Origin: an uncultured Oscillibacter sp. | GTDB taxonomy: Bacteria; Bacillota; Clostridia; Oscillospirales; Oscillospiraceae | DNA length: 28,241 nt | Direction of reading: 5' to 3' | Assembly (NCBI RefSeq): GCF_910579365.1 | Contig: NZ_CAJTUX010000038.1 | Coordinates: 1 to 28,241, forward strand | Shown here: positions 21,652 to 28,241 of the stretch, one piece after another | Layout: the number at the start of each line of letters is the position of its first letter | Position numbering within the stretch: the first letter of the stretch is position 1 | Translations under genes and position numbers: made by a program | Notes under the pieces: model-generated | What the model saw: the letters and a program-made list of their open reading frames with translations, nothing else | Database searches by the model: none | What the model was told of the DNA's origin: nothing

Positions 21652-22175
21652 AAACGGCGAAGCTCTTCCTGGCGGGGATGTACGTCCACCTGGTTCTCAG
21701 CGTCGTCGTCCCCACCGGCATCTTGTACCTGGGCTGGGGAAGCGGCTGGAACCGGGGCAACGCCTCGCTGCTGGCGCTTTATCTTCTGGAGGTGCTGCTG
21801 CTTCAGGTTCTGGGCTGGGTCAGCGCCGGGGCGGCCATCCGGGCCTACCGGCGCAACGCGCTGGACCGGCTTCTCTCCGGCTGGCGGACCTTGAAGCTGT
21901 GGTCCGTCCCCTTCTACATTCTCAATTTCCTGTGGAGCTTCCTTGTCTGGGGGGCTATCACGGCGGCGTCCAGGGGCGTCCTCCTGATCCTGACGCCCAT
22001 TCCCGTCTGCGTCACCTGGCTGATGGTGATGCAAAGCGGCGTCACCGGCTGGCTGGCCATCCGGAACCTTCGGGAGACGGGAACGGACGTATCCGTGCTC
22101 CACAGCGTCTGCCAGTTCCTTCCCGTGCTGGATGTCCTCAGCACGCTGCTGTTACTCCGGCGGACCCATTCCTGA
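21648..22175 (+). CDS. Small multipass membrane protein, unknown function
   Basis: A 175-residue protein with four or five hydrophobic helices. The first is LFLAGMYVHLVLSVVVPTG and the last VCQFLPVLDVLSTLLLL; a basic loop (AYRRNALDRLLSGWRTLK) lies between helices 2 and 3. I recognise no named family. The ATG overlaps the AAA+ stop (ATGA), so the two are co-translated, and the metallopeptidase gene begins about 20 bases after its stop. This arrangement suggests the ATPase, this protein and the peptidase work on the same envelope process; that is inference from gene order only. Confidence 0.75.
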   Translation: MKTAKLFLAGMYVHLVLSVVVPTGILYLGWGSGWNRGNASLLALYLLEVLLLQVLGWVSAGAAIRAYRRNALDRLLSGWRTLKLWSVPFYILNFLWSFLVWGAITAASRGVLLILTPIPVCVTWLMVMQSGVTGWLAIRNLRETGTDVSVLHSVCQFLPVLDVLSTLLLLRRTHS

Positions 22176-22195
22176 TTTCCTGGGAGGATACCTGT

Positions 22196-24169
22196 ATGCT
22201 GAAAAAACGTGTTCTCTGCCTGCTGCTGGCGCTGTCCCTGCTGTCCGGACCGGCGGCCTTGGCTCTGCGCTATCCGGAGAAGGAGCACCTTCCGGTGGAC
22301 TACGCCGACATGCTCCCCGTCACCGGCTTTGACGAAAGCGCCCTCCAGGCCGCCCTGAAAGAGCTGGAAGCCATCTGCGGCATGCACCGCCGGGATGCGA
22401 AGGACCGGGAGACCCGCCGCCGGGTCCAGGCCCTCTATGACCAGATTCTCTCTGAGCTCAATGTGCTCATCACCCAGGTCTCCCTCAGCAGCGTGGCGTA
22501 CGATGCCAGCGGCGCGGGGGAGGCGGAGTCCGCCTTGTACCTGGAGCTCTCCGCCCAGCAGACCCGCCTTTTTGACCGGACCTATCAGGTCTTTGGGACG
22601 CTGGCCTCCTCGCCCTACCGGGACATTCTGGAGGACGCCGCCGGCGCCGGGGAGATCCAGAGTCTGGCGGGCTACCTGGGCATGACGGAGGAGGACGCCG
22701 CCCTCTGGGAGGAGGAGGACCGGCTGGTCCAGGAGTACAACCAGATTCTCTCCAGGGGCGTTCCCGTCGTTGTGGAGGGCCGCCTGTGGACCTGGGAGGA
22801 GCTGGACGGAGCGGACCCGGAGACCTGCGCCGCCGCCGGCCGGGCCCTGGAGGAGGAACGGAACCGGGCGGCGGGGGAGGTTTACCGCCGGCTGGTCCAG
22901 CTGCGAAGCGGCATCGCCGCCCAGGCCGGATTCGACAGCTACGCGGACTACGCCTATTGGGTTCTCTACAGCCGGGATTACACGCCCGAGGACATCCGCC
23001 CTCTGCGGGAGGCGGCGAAGAAGTACATTCTCCCCCTTCAGCTCCGGCTGCTGGACCGCTTCTCCGACCGGGACCTGCGGGCCCTGGACCTGCGGAGCCG
23101 GAAAAGCGGGGAGGAGATTCTGGACGACATCCAGCCCTTCATGGAGGACTTTGACCGGGAGATGGGCGAGGCCTTTGCCTTCCTGCGGGAACACCATCTC
23201 TACGACATTGAGTATGACAGCGGCAAGCTGTCCACCGGCTACACAGTGGCTCTTCCGGCCTATGGAAGCGCCTTCATCTTCAACAGTCCCTATGGGGACT
23301 ACCGGGACTACAGCGACACCGTCCACGAATTCGGCCACTTCAACGAGACCTTCCGCTGCACCCAGCACGACCTCTGGGCGGACTTCAACATCGACGTGGG
23401 AGAGATCGACTCCCAGGCTCTGGAGCTGATGTTTACCTCCTACGCCGGGAATCTCTTCGGCGAGAAATACGGCCAAATTTACGCCGACGCCATTTTGTAC
23501 AGCCTGCTGGACTCCGTTCTGGACGGCTGCCTCCACGACGAGTTTCAGACGGCGGTCTACGCCGACCCGGACATGTCCCTGGAGGAGATCAACCGCCTCT
23601 TCAAGGAACTCTCGGAGGAGTACGGCTATTCCTACGACCCCGGCACGGAGGAAGACCCCTCCTGGATCGAGACCTCCCACAACTTCGAAAACCCCCTCTA
23701 CTTCATCAGCTACGCCACCTCCGCCCTCTCCGCCCTGGACCTGTGGTTCCTCTACCTGAACCATCCCCGCCAGGGCCGGGAGCTCTATCTGGACCTCTCC
23801 GCTCTGTCCCTCTCTCTGCCCTACCGGGAGGCCATTGAGAAGGTGGGCCTGCGGGACATCTTCGACCCGGAGACCATCCCGGAGCTGGCGGAGATGCTGG
23901 AGGACTATCTGGACGGAAACCAGGTCTCCTACGGCGGAACCCAGGACGGTGGAACGGCGGCGCGTACGGCGGTCCTCTGTGTCTTCGCCCTGGCGCTCTG
24001 GGTCCTTGTGTTCCGCCTCCGGGTCCGGCCCTCCAGACGGGCGCGGGAGGAGACCCGCCGCCGGGAGGCGCTGGAGCCCTGGTCCCGCCAGGAACACCAG
24101 GAAGAACCGCGCCGCAGCGGGCCGGACCCCTGGTCCTCCCCGGAGAAAAAGCCCCCTTGGGAACTGTAA
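22196..24169 (+). CDS. Membrane-anchored M3-type zinc metallopeptidase
   Basis: A 657-residue exported protein. It has a signal peptide (CLLLALSLLSGPAALA), a long helical region, and a zinc site HEFGH at 377-381 (TVHEFGHF). The third ligand is likely Glu403 in GEIDSQALE, which matches the EVPSQ pattern of M3 (oligoendopeptidase F/thimet-type) peptidases. A membrane helix lies near residues 595-618 (AVLCVFALALWVLVF), followed by a basic, charged cytoplasmic tail of about 40 residues. Most M3 enzymes are soluble and cytoplasmic, so this surface-facing type I topology is unusual. GGGAGG precedes ATG 22196. It ends the plus-strand run at a strong terminator. Substrate is unknown. Confidence 0.85.
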   Translation: MLKKRVLCLLLALSLLSGPAALALRYPEKEHLPVDYADMLPVTGFDESALQAALKELEAICGMHRRDAKDRETRRRVQALYDQILSELNVLITQVSLSSVAYDASGAGEAESALYLELSAQQTRLFDRTYQVFGTLASSPYRDILEDAAGAGEIQSLAGYLGMTEEDAALWEEEDRLVQEYNQILSRGVPVVVEGRLWTWEELDGADPETCAAAGRALEEERNRAAGEVYRRLVQLRSGIAAQAGFDSYADYAYWVLYSRDYTPEDIRPLREAAKKYILPLQLRLLDRFSDRDLRALDLRSRKSGEEILDDIQPFMEDFDREMGEAFAFLREHHLYDIEYDSGKLSTGYTVALPAYGSAFIFNSPYGDYRDYSDTVHEFGHFNETFRCTQHDLWADFNIDVGEIDSQALELMFTSYAGNLFGEKYGQIYADAILYSLLDSVLDGCLHDEFQTAVYADPDMSLEEINRLFKELSEEYGYSYDPGTEEDPSWIETSHNFENPLYFISYATSALSALDLWFLYLNHPRQGRELYLDLSALSLSLPYREAIEKVGLRDIFDPETIPELAEMLEDYLDGNQVSYGGTQDGGTAARTAVLCVFALALWVLVFRLRVRPSRRAREETRRREALEPWSRQEHQEEPRRSGPDPWSSPEKKPPWEL

Positions 24170-24175
24170 GCCCCC

Positions 24176-24204
24176 GGACCGCCTCTTCAGGCGGTCCTTT
24201 TTTT
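24176..24204 (+). terminator. Terminator after the metallopeptidase
   Basis: 8-bp stem (24176-24183 with 24190-24197), TCTTCA loop and seven T residues (24198-24204). Confidence 0.9.
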
Positions 24205-24244
24205 GAAGAACGTTTCGTCCCTAAATCGTTTTGATATTTGGGGC

Positions 24245-24273
24245 TTGACTTCTGGCAGCCCTGGTCGTATTAT
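24245..24273 (+). promoter_or_regulatory. Promoter of the S41-like gene
   Basis: TTGACT (24245-24250), 17 bases, TATTAT (24268-24273), about 36 bases before the start codon at 24309. Confidence 0.75.
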
Positions 24274-24308
24274 TGTATTATTGAAATAGTGAAATGGAGG
24301 GCAATACT

Positions 24309-26030
24309 ATGCGCAAGCTGAAGCAACTGACCGGACGGCTTCTGGGGCTTTGTCTGGCCCTGCTGCTGGCGGTTCCGGCCCTGGCGGCGGAGCCGGCGGA
24401 TGCCGCAAAGCGGCAGGAGGACCTGGACTTTCTCTATGAGGAGGTCCTGGTGAAGCACCATCCCAACGCCTTCGCCAACACGCCAAAGGCGGAGTTCCTG
24501 GCCCTGAAAACGGAGATCGAGGAGCGGCTGGCCTCCGAGAGCGAGACCGCGTTCCTCTTGGACCTCATGCGCCTGACGGCGCTGGTGGGGGACTCCCACA
24601 CCACGATTTCCATTGGCGGCGCGGCGGATTTCCGGGCCTATCCCTTCTCCATGGTCCGCCGGGGCGAGAGCTGGTATCTCTCCGCCGCCGCGCCGGAGGA
24701 GGAGGCGCTGCTGTGTCAGGAGGTGGCGCTGCTCGCGGGGAAGCCGGTGGACGAGGTCATCCGGGCCTATGGAACGCTGTTTGACTCCGACAACCCGGTG
24801 CACCTCCAGCGGCAGTTCCGGCAGGCGTGCAACGTGGCGGACATCTACGAGTACCTGGGACTGGTGGAAGCCGGAAAGCCCCTGACCGTCGCCTTGAAAA
24901 ACGGGAAGACCCTCACCCTGGAGCCCATGGCCATGGAGGCCATGAATCAGCTGTCGATCGTGCGCATCTCCGACAAAATCAAGGGCCAGCCGGAGACGGC
25001 GGCGGCGAACGCCTATTACTTCGCCAAGCCTCTGACGGAGGAGGTCTACTACATCCAATACAACACCTGCCAGGAGGCGGAGGACCTTTCCATGGAGGAC
25101 TTCGCCGCCCTCGTGGCCAAGGACCTGGAGGCTGGGAAGTACGCCCGCGTTCTTCTGGACCTGCGGAACAACGGCGGCGGGTCCGACGGGGTCATTTGGC
25201 CTTTGTTCGAGGTTCTGCGGAAGGAAATGGACGGCGGCGCAAGGCTGATCGGCCTCATTGGGGAGGCCACCTTCTCCTCCGCCCTCATCAACGCCGTAGA
25301 GATTCAGGAGATGGGCGGCATTCTGGCCGGAGAGCCCGCCGGGGGCAGCGTCTGCCACTTCGGGGCGGTGAAGACCTTCTCCCTGCCCAACTCCCAGGTC
25401 CGGGGGCAGCTCTCCAGCAAGTATCTTGATCTGAACACCCTGCTGGACGCCGCGGCGGGCCGGGGAGTGGAGGCGCTGGCCCCGGACGTCCTGGTGTACC
25501 AGACTCTGGAGGACACCCTGAACGGAAAAGACACCCTGGCGGAGTGGTGCCTCACCGCTCCGGACCAGCAGCTGGTCCCCGCGAATCATCACGACGCCCC
25601 CCTGACCCGGGGACGCTTCCTGGGCCAGCTCTACGCCGCGGCGGGAAGTCCCGCCGTGGAGATGGAGGAGCTTCCCTTCGCCGACAGCTTCGGCATCGAG
25701 TGGTATCTTCCCGCCGTGGCCTGGGCCAAGGCCAGCGGCATCGCCAAAGGCGGCGCGGAGGGAACCTTCTCCGCCGCCCGGCCTCTCACCTGGCGGGAGG
25801 CGGCGGTGTTCCTCAGCCGGACAGCGGAGGCCCTGGACATTCCGGCCCCGGACCTCTCTCAGGACCGCCATGGTCCCGTTCCCGCCGCCCTGGCGGAGGG
25901 CTGGGAGGAAAGCGCCGTGACCCGGGCGTGGGACCTGGGGTTGCTTCCGGCGGACGCCGATTTCACCCAGGGTCTCACCCGAAGCCAGGGAGAGGCCCTA
26001 GCCGCGGCGCTGTCGGCGCTGTTGGATTGA
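24309..26030 (+). CDS. Secreted S41-like peptidase domain with SLH-type C-terminus
   Basis: A 573-residue exported protein. It has a signal peptide (LLGLCLALLLAVPALA), an S41/IRBP-like domain with RLTALVGDSHTTI, a strand ending VLLDLRNNGGG (282-291) and a candidate nucleophile Ser in GEATFSSALINA (321-328), then the GEPAGG turn. The catalytic Lys typical of Ctp-type S41 enzymes (TFGKG) is not seen after that turn, so it may act by another dyad or be inactive. From about residue 455, LPFADSFGIEWYLPAVAWAK begins one or two S-layer homology (SLH) repeats, which hold proteins on the cell wall. ATG 24309 is chosen over 24294 because GGAGG precedes it and the signal peptide fits. Monocistronic. Confidence 0.85.
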   Translation: MRKLKQLTGRLLGLCLALLLAVPALAAEPADAAKRQEDLDFLYEEVLVKHHPNAFANTPKAEFLALKTEIEERLASESETAFLLDLMRLTALVGDSHTTISIGGAADFRAYPFSMVRRGESWYLSAAAPEEEALLCQEVALLAGKPVDEVIRAYGTLFDSDNPVHLQRQFRQACNVADIYEYLGLVEAGKPLTVALKNGKTLTLEPMAMEAMNQLSIVRISDKIKGQPETAAANAYYFAKPLTEEVYYIQYNTCQEAEDLSMEDFAALVAKDLEAGKYARVLLDLRNNGGGSDGVIWPLFEVLRKEMDGGARLIGLIGEATFSSALINAVEIQEMGGILAGEPAGGSVCHFGAVKTFSLPNSQVRGQLSSKYLDLNTLLDAAAGRGVEALAPDVLVYQTLEDTLNGKDTLAEWCLTAPDQQLVPANHHDAPLTRGRFLGQLYAAAGSPAVEMEELPFADSFGIEWYLPAVAWAKASGIAKGGAEGTFSAARPLTWREAAVFLSRTAEALDIPAPDLSQDRHGPVPAALAEGWEESAVTRAWDLGLLPADADFTQGLTRSQGEALAAALSALLD

Positions 26031-26112
26031 CCTCCTCAAAAACGCCAAAAAGAACCATGGGCGAAGTGAGGCGTTGACAGTCCAAGCCGGAAGGCTGGCT
26101 GTTTCGAAAGAC

Positions 26113-26151
26113 GGAGGCGGCTTCCTTTCAGGAAGCCGCCTCCTTTTGTTT
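26113..26151 (+). terminator. Terminator after the S41/SLH gene
   Basis: Perfect 13-bp stem (26113-26125 with 26131-26143), TTTCA loop, then TTTTGTTT. The 82 bases between the gene and the stem show no other element. Confidence 0.85.
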
Positions 26152-26217
26152 CAGAGAGTTTTCAGATTCCCCCGTTACAATTAACCTGTTTGCCGGGTTA
26201 CGCGGAAGGAGGAACGG

Positions 26218-26403
26218 ATGAAAAAAGACCTTTTGGAAAAGCGGGGCGTTACGCTGAACAGCCTCCTGGAGGAACAGCGCTCCTTGAATATGCGCCTTCT
26301 CCTGGCCGTTCAGCTTCAGGATTGGGACGCGCAGGAGGCGCTGCGCCGGGAGCTGGAGGAGAATGCGGAACGAATTGCCCGTCTGCTTGAGCACAGATTG
26401 TGA
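26218..26403 (+). CDS. Small coiled-coil protein, unknown function
   Basis: A 61-residue, highly charged protein predicted to form two helices (LNSLLEEQRSLNMRLLLAV and WDAQEALRRELEENAERIARLL), with heptad leucines suggesting a helical hairpin or dimer. AGGAGG is five bases before the ATG, so it looks translated. No family is recognised. It lies between a strong terminator and a convergent gene; TTACAAT at about 26176-26182 could be a -10, but no -35 is convincing. Confidence 0.65.
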   Translation: MKKDLLEKRGVTLNSLLEEQRSLNMRLLLAVQLQDWDAQEALRRELEENAERIARLLEHRL

Positions 26404-26437
26404 CCGCCCAGGGAGTCGGGAACCTTGGGGACGGGGG

Positions 26438-27103
26438 TCAGGACCTTCCGCAGTAGCGGCGGAGGCCGCAGTTGTACAGCGCCGCCATTCGGGGCTCCAG
26501 CACCGGCTCTTCCCGCTCGCCCTCCTCGTCCTGGAGATACCACTTCTCGCCGTCGGTGCCAAGAAGCGGCTCCAGCTGCTGGAGGGAGTAGACCGGAAGG
26601 CGGACGCTGCCCCGGCTCCAGACCCGCAGGACATTGGGCAGGTTCACGTCGGAGAGGGAGTCGATCACCGCAAGGCGGAGCTCCTGAAAATAGGCCCCGT
26701 GGAGGAGGGGCTCCACATCCGGCCCGGCGAAGCCGCTGTCATAAAAGGACTCCAGCGCCGTCTCCAGGTCGCTGTTGTTCCACACCGGGGCGATGAGGCT
26801 GCACTCGCTGAGCTTCACCTTTCGCTCCCCCGCCGGGGGGAGGCCGGAGAGGGGAATCAGGTCCTCCAGAGAAAAGGGGGCGGTTCTGGTCTTGGGCAGG
26901 AAGATCCGGGAGGCGCTGTCGGCGGTGAGGCTGGCCGTCAGGGCCTGAATGACCCAGTCCAGAAACAGGTCGAAGTTCCGCCCGGAGACCTTGCACCGCT
27001 GGGCTCCCTGGTTCAGGAATTTGCTCATGGACTCATAGTCCGTCAGCGCCATGGGAGGCAGGGGACCTTCGTAGAGATTCTTTAAACGTGTGGTGGGCAG
27101 CAT
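26438..27103 (-). CDS. Hypothetical protein of 221 residues
   Basis: A soluble-looking, mixed alpha/beta protein without signal peptide or membrane helix. I recognise no family. Noticeable parts are an N-terminal basic/aromatic stretch, an internal WVIQALTASLTADSASRIFLPK, and a Pro-bounded LPVYSLQQLEPLLGTDGEKWYL near the C-terminus, ending in a Cys/Arg-rich CGLRRYCGRS. GGGGAGG is five bases before ATG 27103. A promoter lies at 27155-27183. It is convergent with the coiled-coil gene and no strong terminator separates them. Confidence 0.7.
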   Translation of the reverse strand: MLPTTRLKNLYEGPLPPMALTDYESMSKFLNQGAQRCKVSGRNFDLFLDWVIQALTASLTADSASRIFLPKTRTAPFSLEDLIPLSGLPPAGERKVKLSECSLIAPVWNNSDLETALESFYDSGFAGPDVEPLLHGAYFQELRLAVIDSLSDVNLPNVLRVWSRGSVRLPVYSLQQLEPLLGTDGEKWYLQDEEGEREEPVLEPRMAALYNCGLRRYCGRS

Positions 27104-27154
27104 GGCGACCTCCCCGCGCCCTCCGGCGCGTTTCTGGAAATTTCGAACAGCCCT

Positions 27155-27183
27155 ATTTTAGCACGGCCTGCTTCAAAACACAA
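27155..27183 (-). promoter_or_regulatory. Promoter of the 221-aa gene
   Basis: Minus-strand TTGTGT (27178-27183), 17 bases, TAAAAT (27155-27160). Confidence 0.6.
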
Positions 27184-27263
27184 GCCGTAAACCGAACAAG
27201 CGTTCCCAGCTCCGCCGCCTGGAAGTTCGGAAATTTTCACAGGGACAAAGAGGGTGCGCAGGA

Positions 27264-27291
27264 AACGCCCCCGCCTCAAGGCGGGGGCGTT
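27264..27291 (-). terminator. Hairpin after the anti-sigma-like gene
   Basis: Perfect 12-bp stem (27264-27275 with 27280-27291) and a 4-base loop three bases after the stop; the following minus-strand T-run is short (TTCC), so termination may be weak. Confidence 0.6.
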
Positions 27292-27294
27292 CGA

Positions 27295-28241
27295 TTATTC
27301 GCGGAGGGGAATGTCCACGCCGCAAACATGGAGGCTTTCCACCTGTTCCAGGTCCAGGGGCATGAGGAATTCCACCTGCATATCCATATGGGTATCGGAA
27401 GAGCCCACGCCGGTGGTGCCCTTTACGTCCAGGACTTCCCCGTTTTTCAGGCGGATGGACAGGTCCTTACAGGGGGTCCATCTGAAGTGCTGTTCCCCGG
27501 CGTCTGTCCGGTGGAAGGTCAGCCCCAGGGCCAGGGGAGAGAGGGTCACGCCGTCCAGAATCCACTCCGCACCGTTGGCCCGGCAGACCGCGTTGGGCTC
27601 CAGATGGAAAATCTCCGTGGGCCGAAGGATGATGGCCAGGGTCCACTCCCCGGTGATAAGCGTCTCCGGGTCTCCCTCCTCGCCAAAGTATACCAGGTTC
27701 CGCAGGCGGATGCCGCATTGCCCTCCGCCGTTCAGGGCCTCGTCGTTGATGGAAAAGATCAGGGAGTACTGCCCTTCTTCCAGGCTCTCTTCCGCGCTCT
27801 CCGCCTTCCAGGAGGAAGAGGAGTAGCCCCAGGAACTCACATCCAGGCCGCTTTCCAGCAGGACTTCCGAGTCCCCGAAATAGAGGGTGTCTCCTCGTTC
27901 CCGGAACCGCCCCAGCAGGTCCGGGTCCAGAAGCGTCATGCGGAGCTCTACCATGGCCCGCTGCCCGTCGAACACCGCGTCCAGCATCTCAAAGCGCAGC
28001 CCGCCGGACTCCACCAGCACGGTGTCCATCCCGGCGCCCAGGTTCAGAAGCTGCTCCGTGTCCGCCGCGCTCTTGTAGTAGTCCGCGGCCCAGGTATTCT
28101 CCTCAAACATCCGGCGGAAGCGCTCTCCGCCGCCCAGGGCGAAGCCCGCCGCCGCCGCGCCGGTGAGCAGGGCGGCGATGACCACCACCGCCAGCCAGCG
28201 GGCGGGGTTCCGGCCCCGGCGGCCCGCCTCCTCCTCGGGAA
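27295..28241 (-). CDS. Anti-sigma-like single-pass membrane protein, 5' end beyond window
   Basis: The C-terminal 315 residues of a longer protein that runs off the right edge; the GTG at 28188 is inside a membrane helix and is not the start. The visible part begins with an Arg-rich, Glu-flanked cytoplasmic piece (EEEAGRRGRNPARW), a membrane helix (LAVVVIAALLTGAAAAGFAL), then an extracytoplasmic beta-rich domain with segments such as FEENTWAADYYKSAADTEQL and LTGEWTLAIIL. This is the layout of DUF4179/RsiV-like or ECF anti-sigma proteins. The missing 5' part would show whether a sigma-binding zinc domain exists and whether an ECF sigma gene lies beside it. Confidence 0.6.
   Translation of the reverse strand, partial: PEEEAGRRGRNPARWLAVVVIAALLTGAAAAGFALGGGERFRRMFEENTWAADYYKSAADTEQLLNLGAGMDTVLVESGGLRFEMLDAVFDGQRAMVELRMTLLDPDLLGRFRERGDTLYFGDSEVLLESGLDVSSWGYSSSSWKAESAEESLEEGQYSLIFSINDEALNGGGQCGIRLRNLVYFGEEGDPETLITGEWTLAIILRPTEIFHLEPNAVCRANGAEWILDGVTLSPLALGLTFHRTDAGEQHFRWTPCKDLSIRLKNGEVLDVKGTTGVGSSDTHMDMQVEFLMPLDLEQVESLHVCGVDIPLRE

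Noticed and set aside
21914..24097. A 727-codon minus-strand frame opposite the M3 peptidase
   Set aside because: Same antisense effect of high GC; the plus-strand gene has HEFGH, a signal peptide and a ribosome site.
26080..26112. A promoter starting at TTGACA near 26075
   Set aside because: No -10-like hexamer at 15-19 bases; the terminator stem at 26113 follows directly.

Overview
This is a GC-rich stretch of bacterial chromosome. The gene content points to the Clostridia, most likely a gut Oscillospiraceae such as the Oscillibacter/Dysosmobacter/Flavonifractor group. The evidence is strong AGGAGG ribosome sites, sigma-A promoters (several near-perfect TTGACA-N17-TATAAT), a small SRP RNA directly before dnaX-ybaB, a holB-ricT pair, an archaeal-type indolepyruvate ferredoxin oxidoreductase, and DUF1653, DUF4127 and DUF3343 proteins. 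The family placement is inference from gene content, not a measured phylogeny.

Layout. 1-460: a probable IS630-type transposase remnant with a perfect promoter inside it, feeding a DUF1653 gene. 571-4634 (minus): a compact four-gene operon, iorA, iorB, an 86-aa protein with a ubiquitin-like sequence pattern, and an FrhB-like iron-sulfur protein; iorA carries a perfect 78-bp tandem duplication. 4782-7719 (minus): holB, a RicT/PSP1 protein and a HAD phosphatase. 7833-9607: divergent asparaginase and sugar O-acetyltransferase genes. 9661-11267 (minus): a sulfur/selenium handling trio, DUF3343, YedE and a TusA-like protein. 11268-12685: regulated-looking leader and gap (glyceraldehyde-3-phosphate dehydrogenase). 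12761-13328: a divergent pair, a small helical protein and an HTH regulator, sharing a promoter region with a clean 22-bp dyad. 13408-15716: SRP RNA, dnaX, ybaB. 15728-18361: a DUF4127 lipoprotein and a convergent polytopic membrane protein. 18575-24169: a long plus-strand run, ApbE flavin transferase, a NusG-II domain protein, a Gx/HepS-I type membrane protein, a SpoVK/CbbX-like AAA+ ATPase, a small membrane protein and a membrane-anchored M3-type metallopeptidase. 24309-26030: a secreted S41-like protein with SLH-type C-terminus. 26218-28241: a 61-aa coiled-coil protein, an unknown 221-aa protein and the 3' part of an anti-sigma-like membrane protein that runs off the right edge.

How the parts fit. 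The window is mainly core chromosome (replication clamp loader parts, SRP RNA, glycolysis) with redox-oriented accessory operons: ferredoxin-linked oxidation of aryl pyruvates, sulfur/selenium import and carriage, and an envelope flavinylation cassette resembling the EetA/EetB/ApbE part of Gram-positive extracellular electron transfer loci. No CRISPR array, tRNA, rRNA or complete insertion sequence was seen. The most unusual items are the ubiquitin-like protein in the IOR operon, the exact 78-bp duplication in iorA, the dyad between the divergent HTH pair, and the SRP RNA terminator that touches the dnaX ribosome site.
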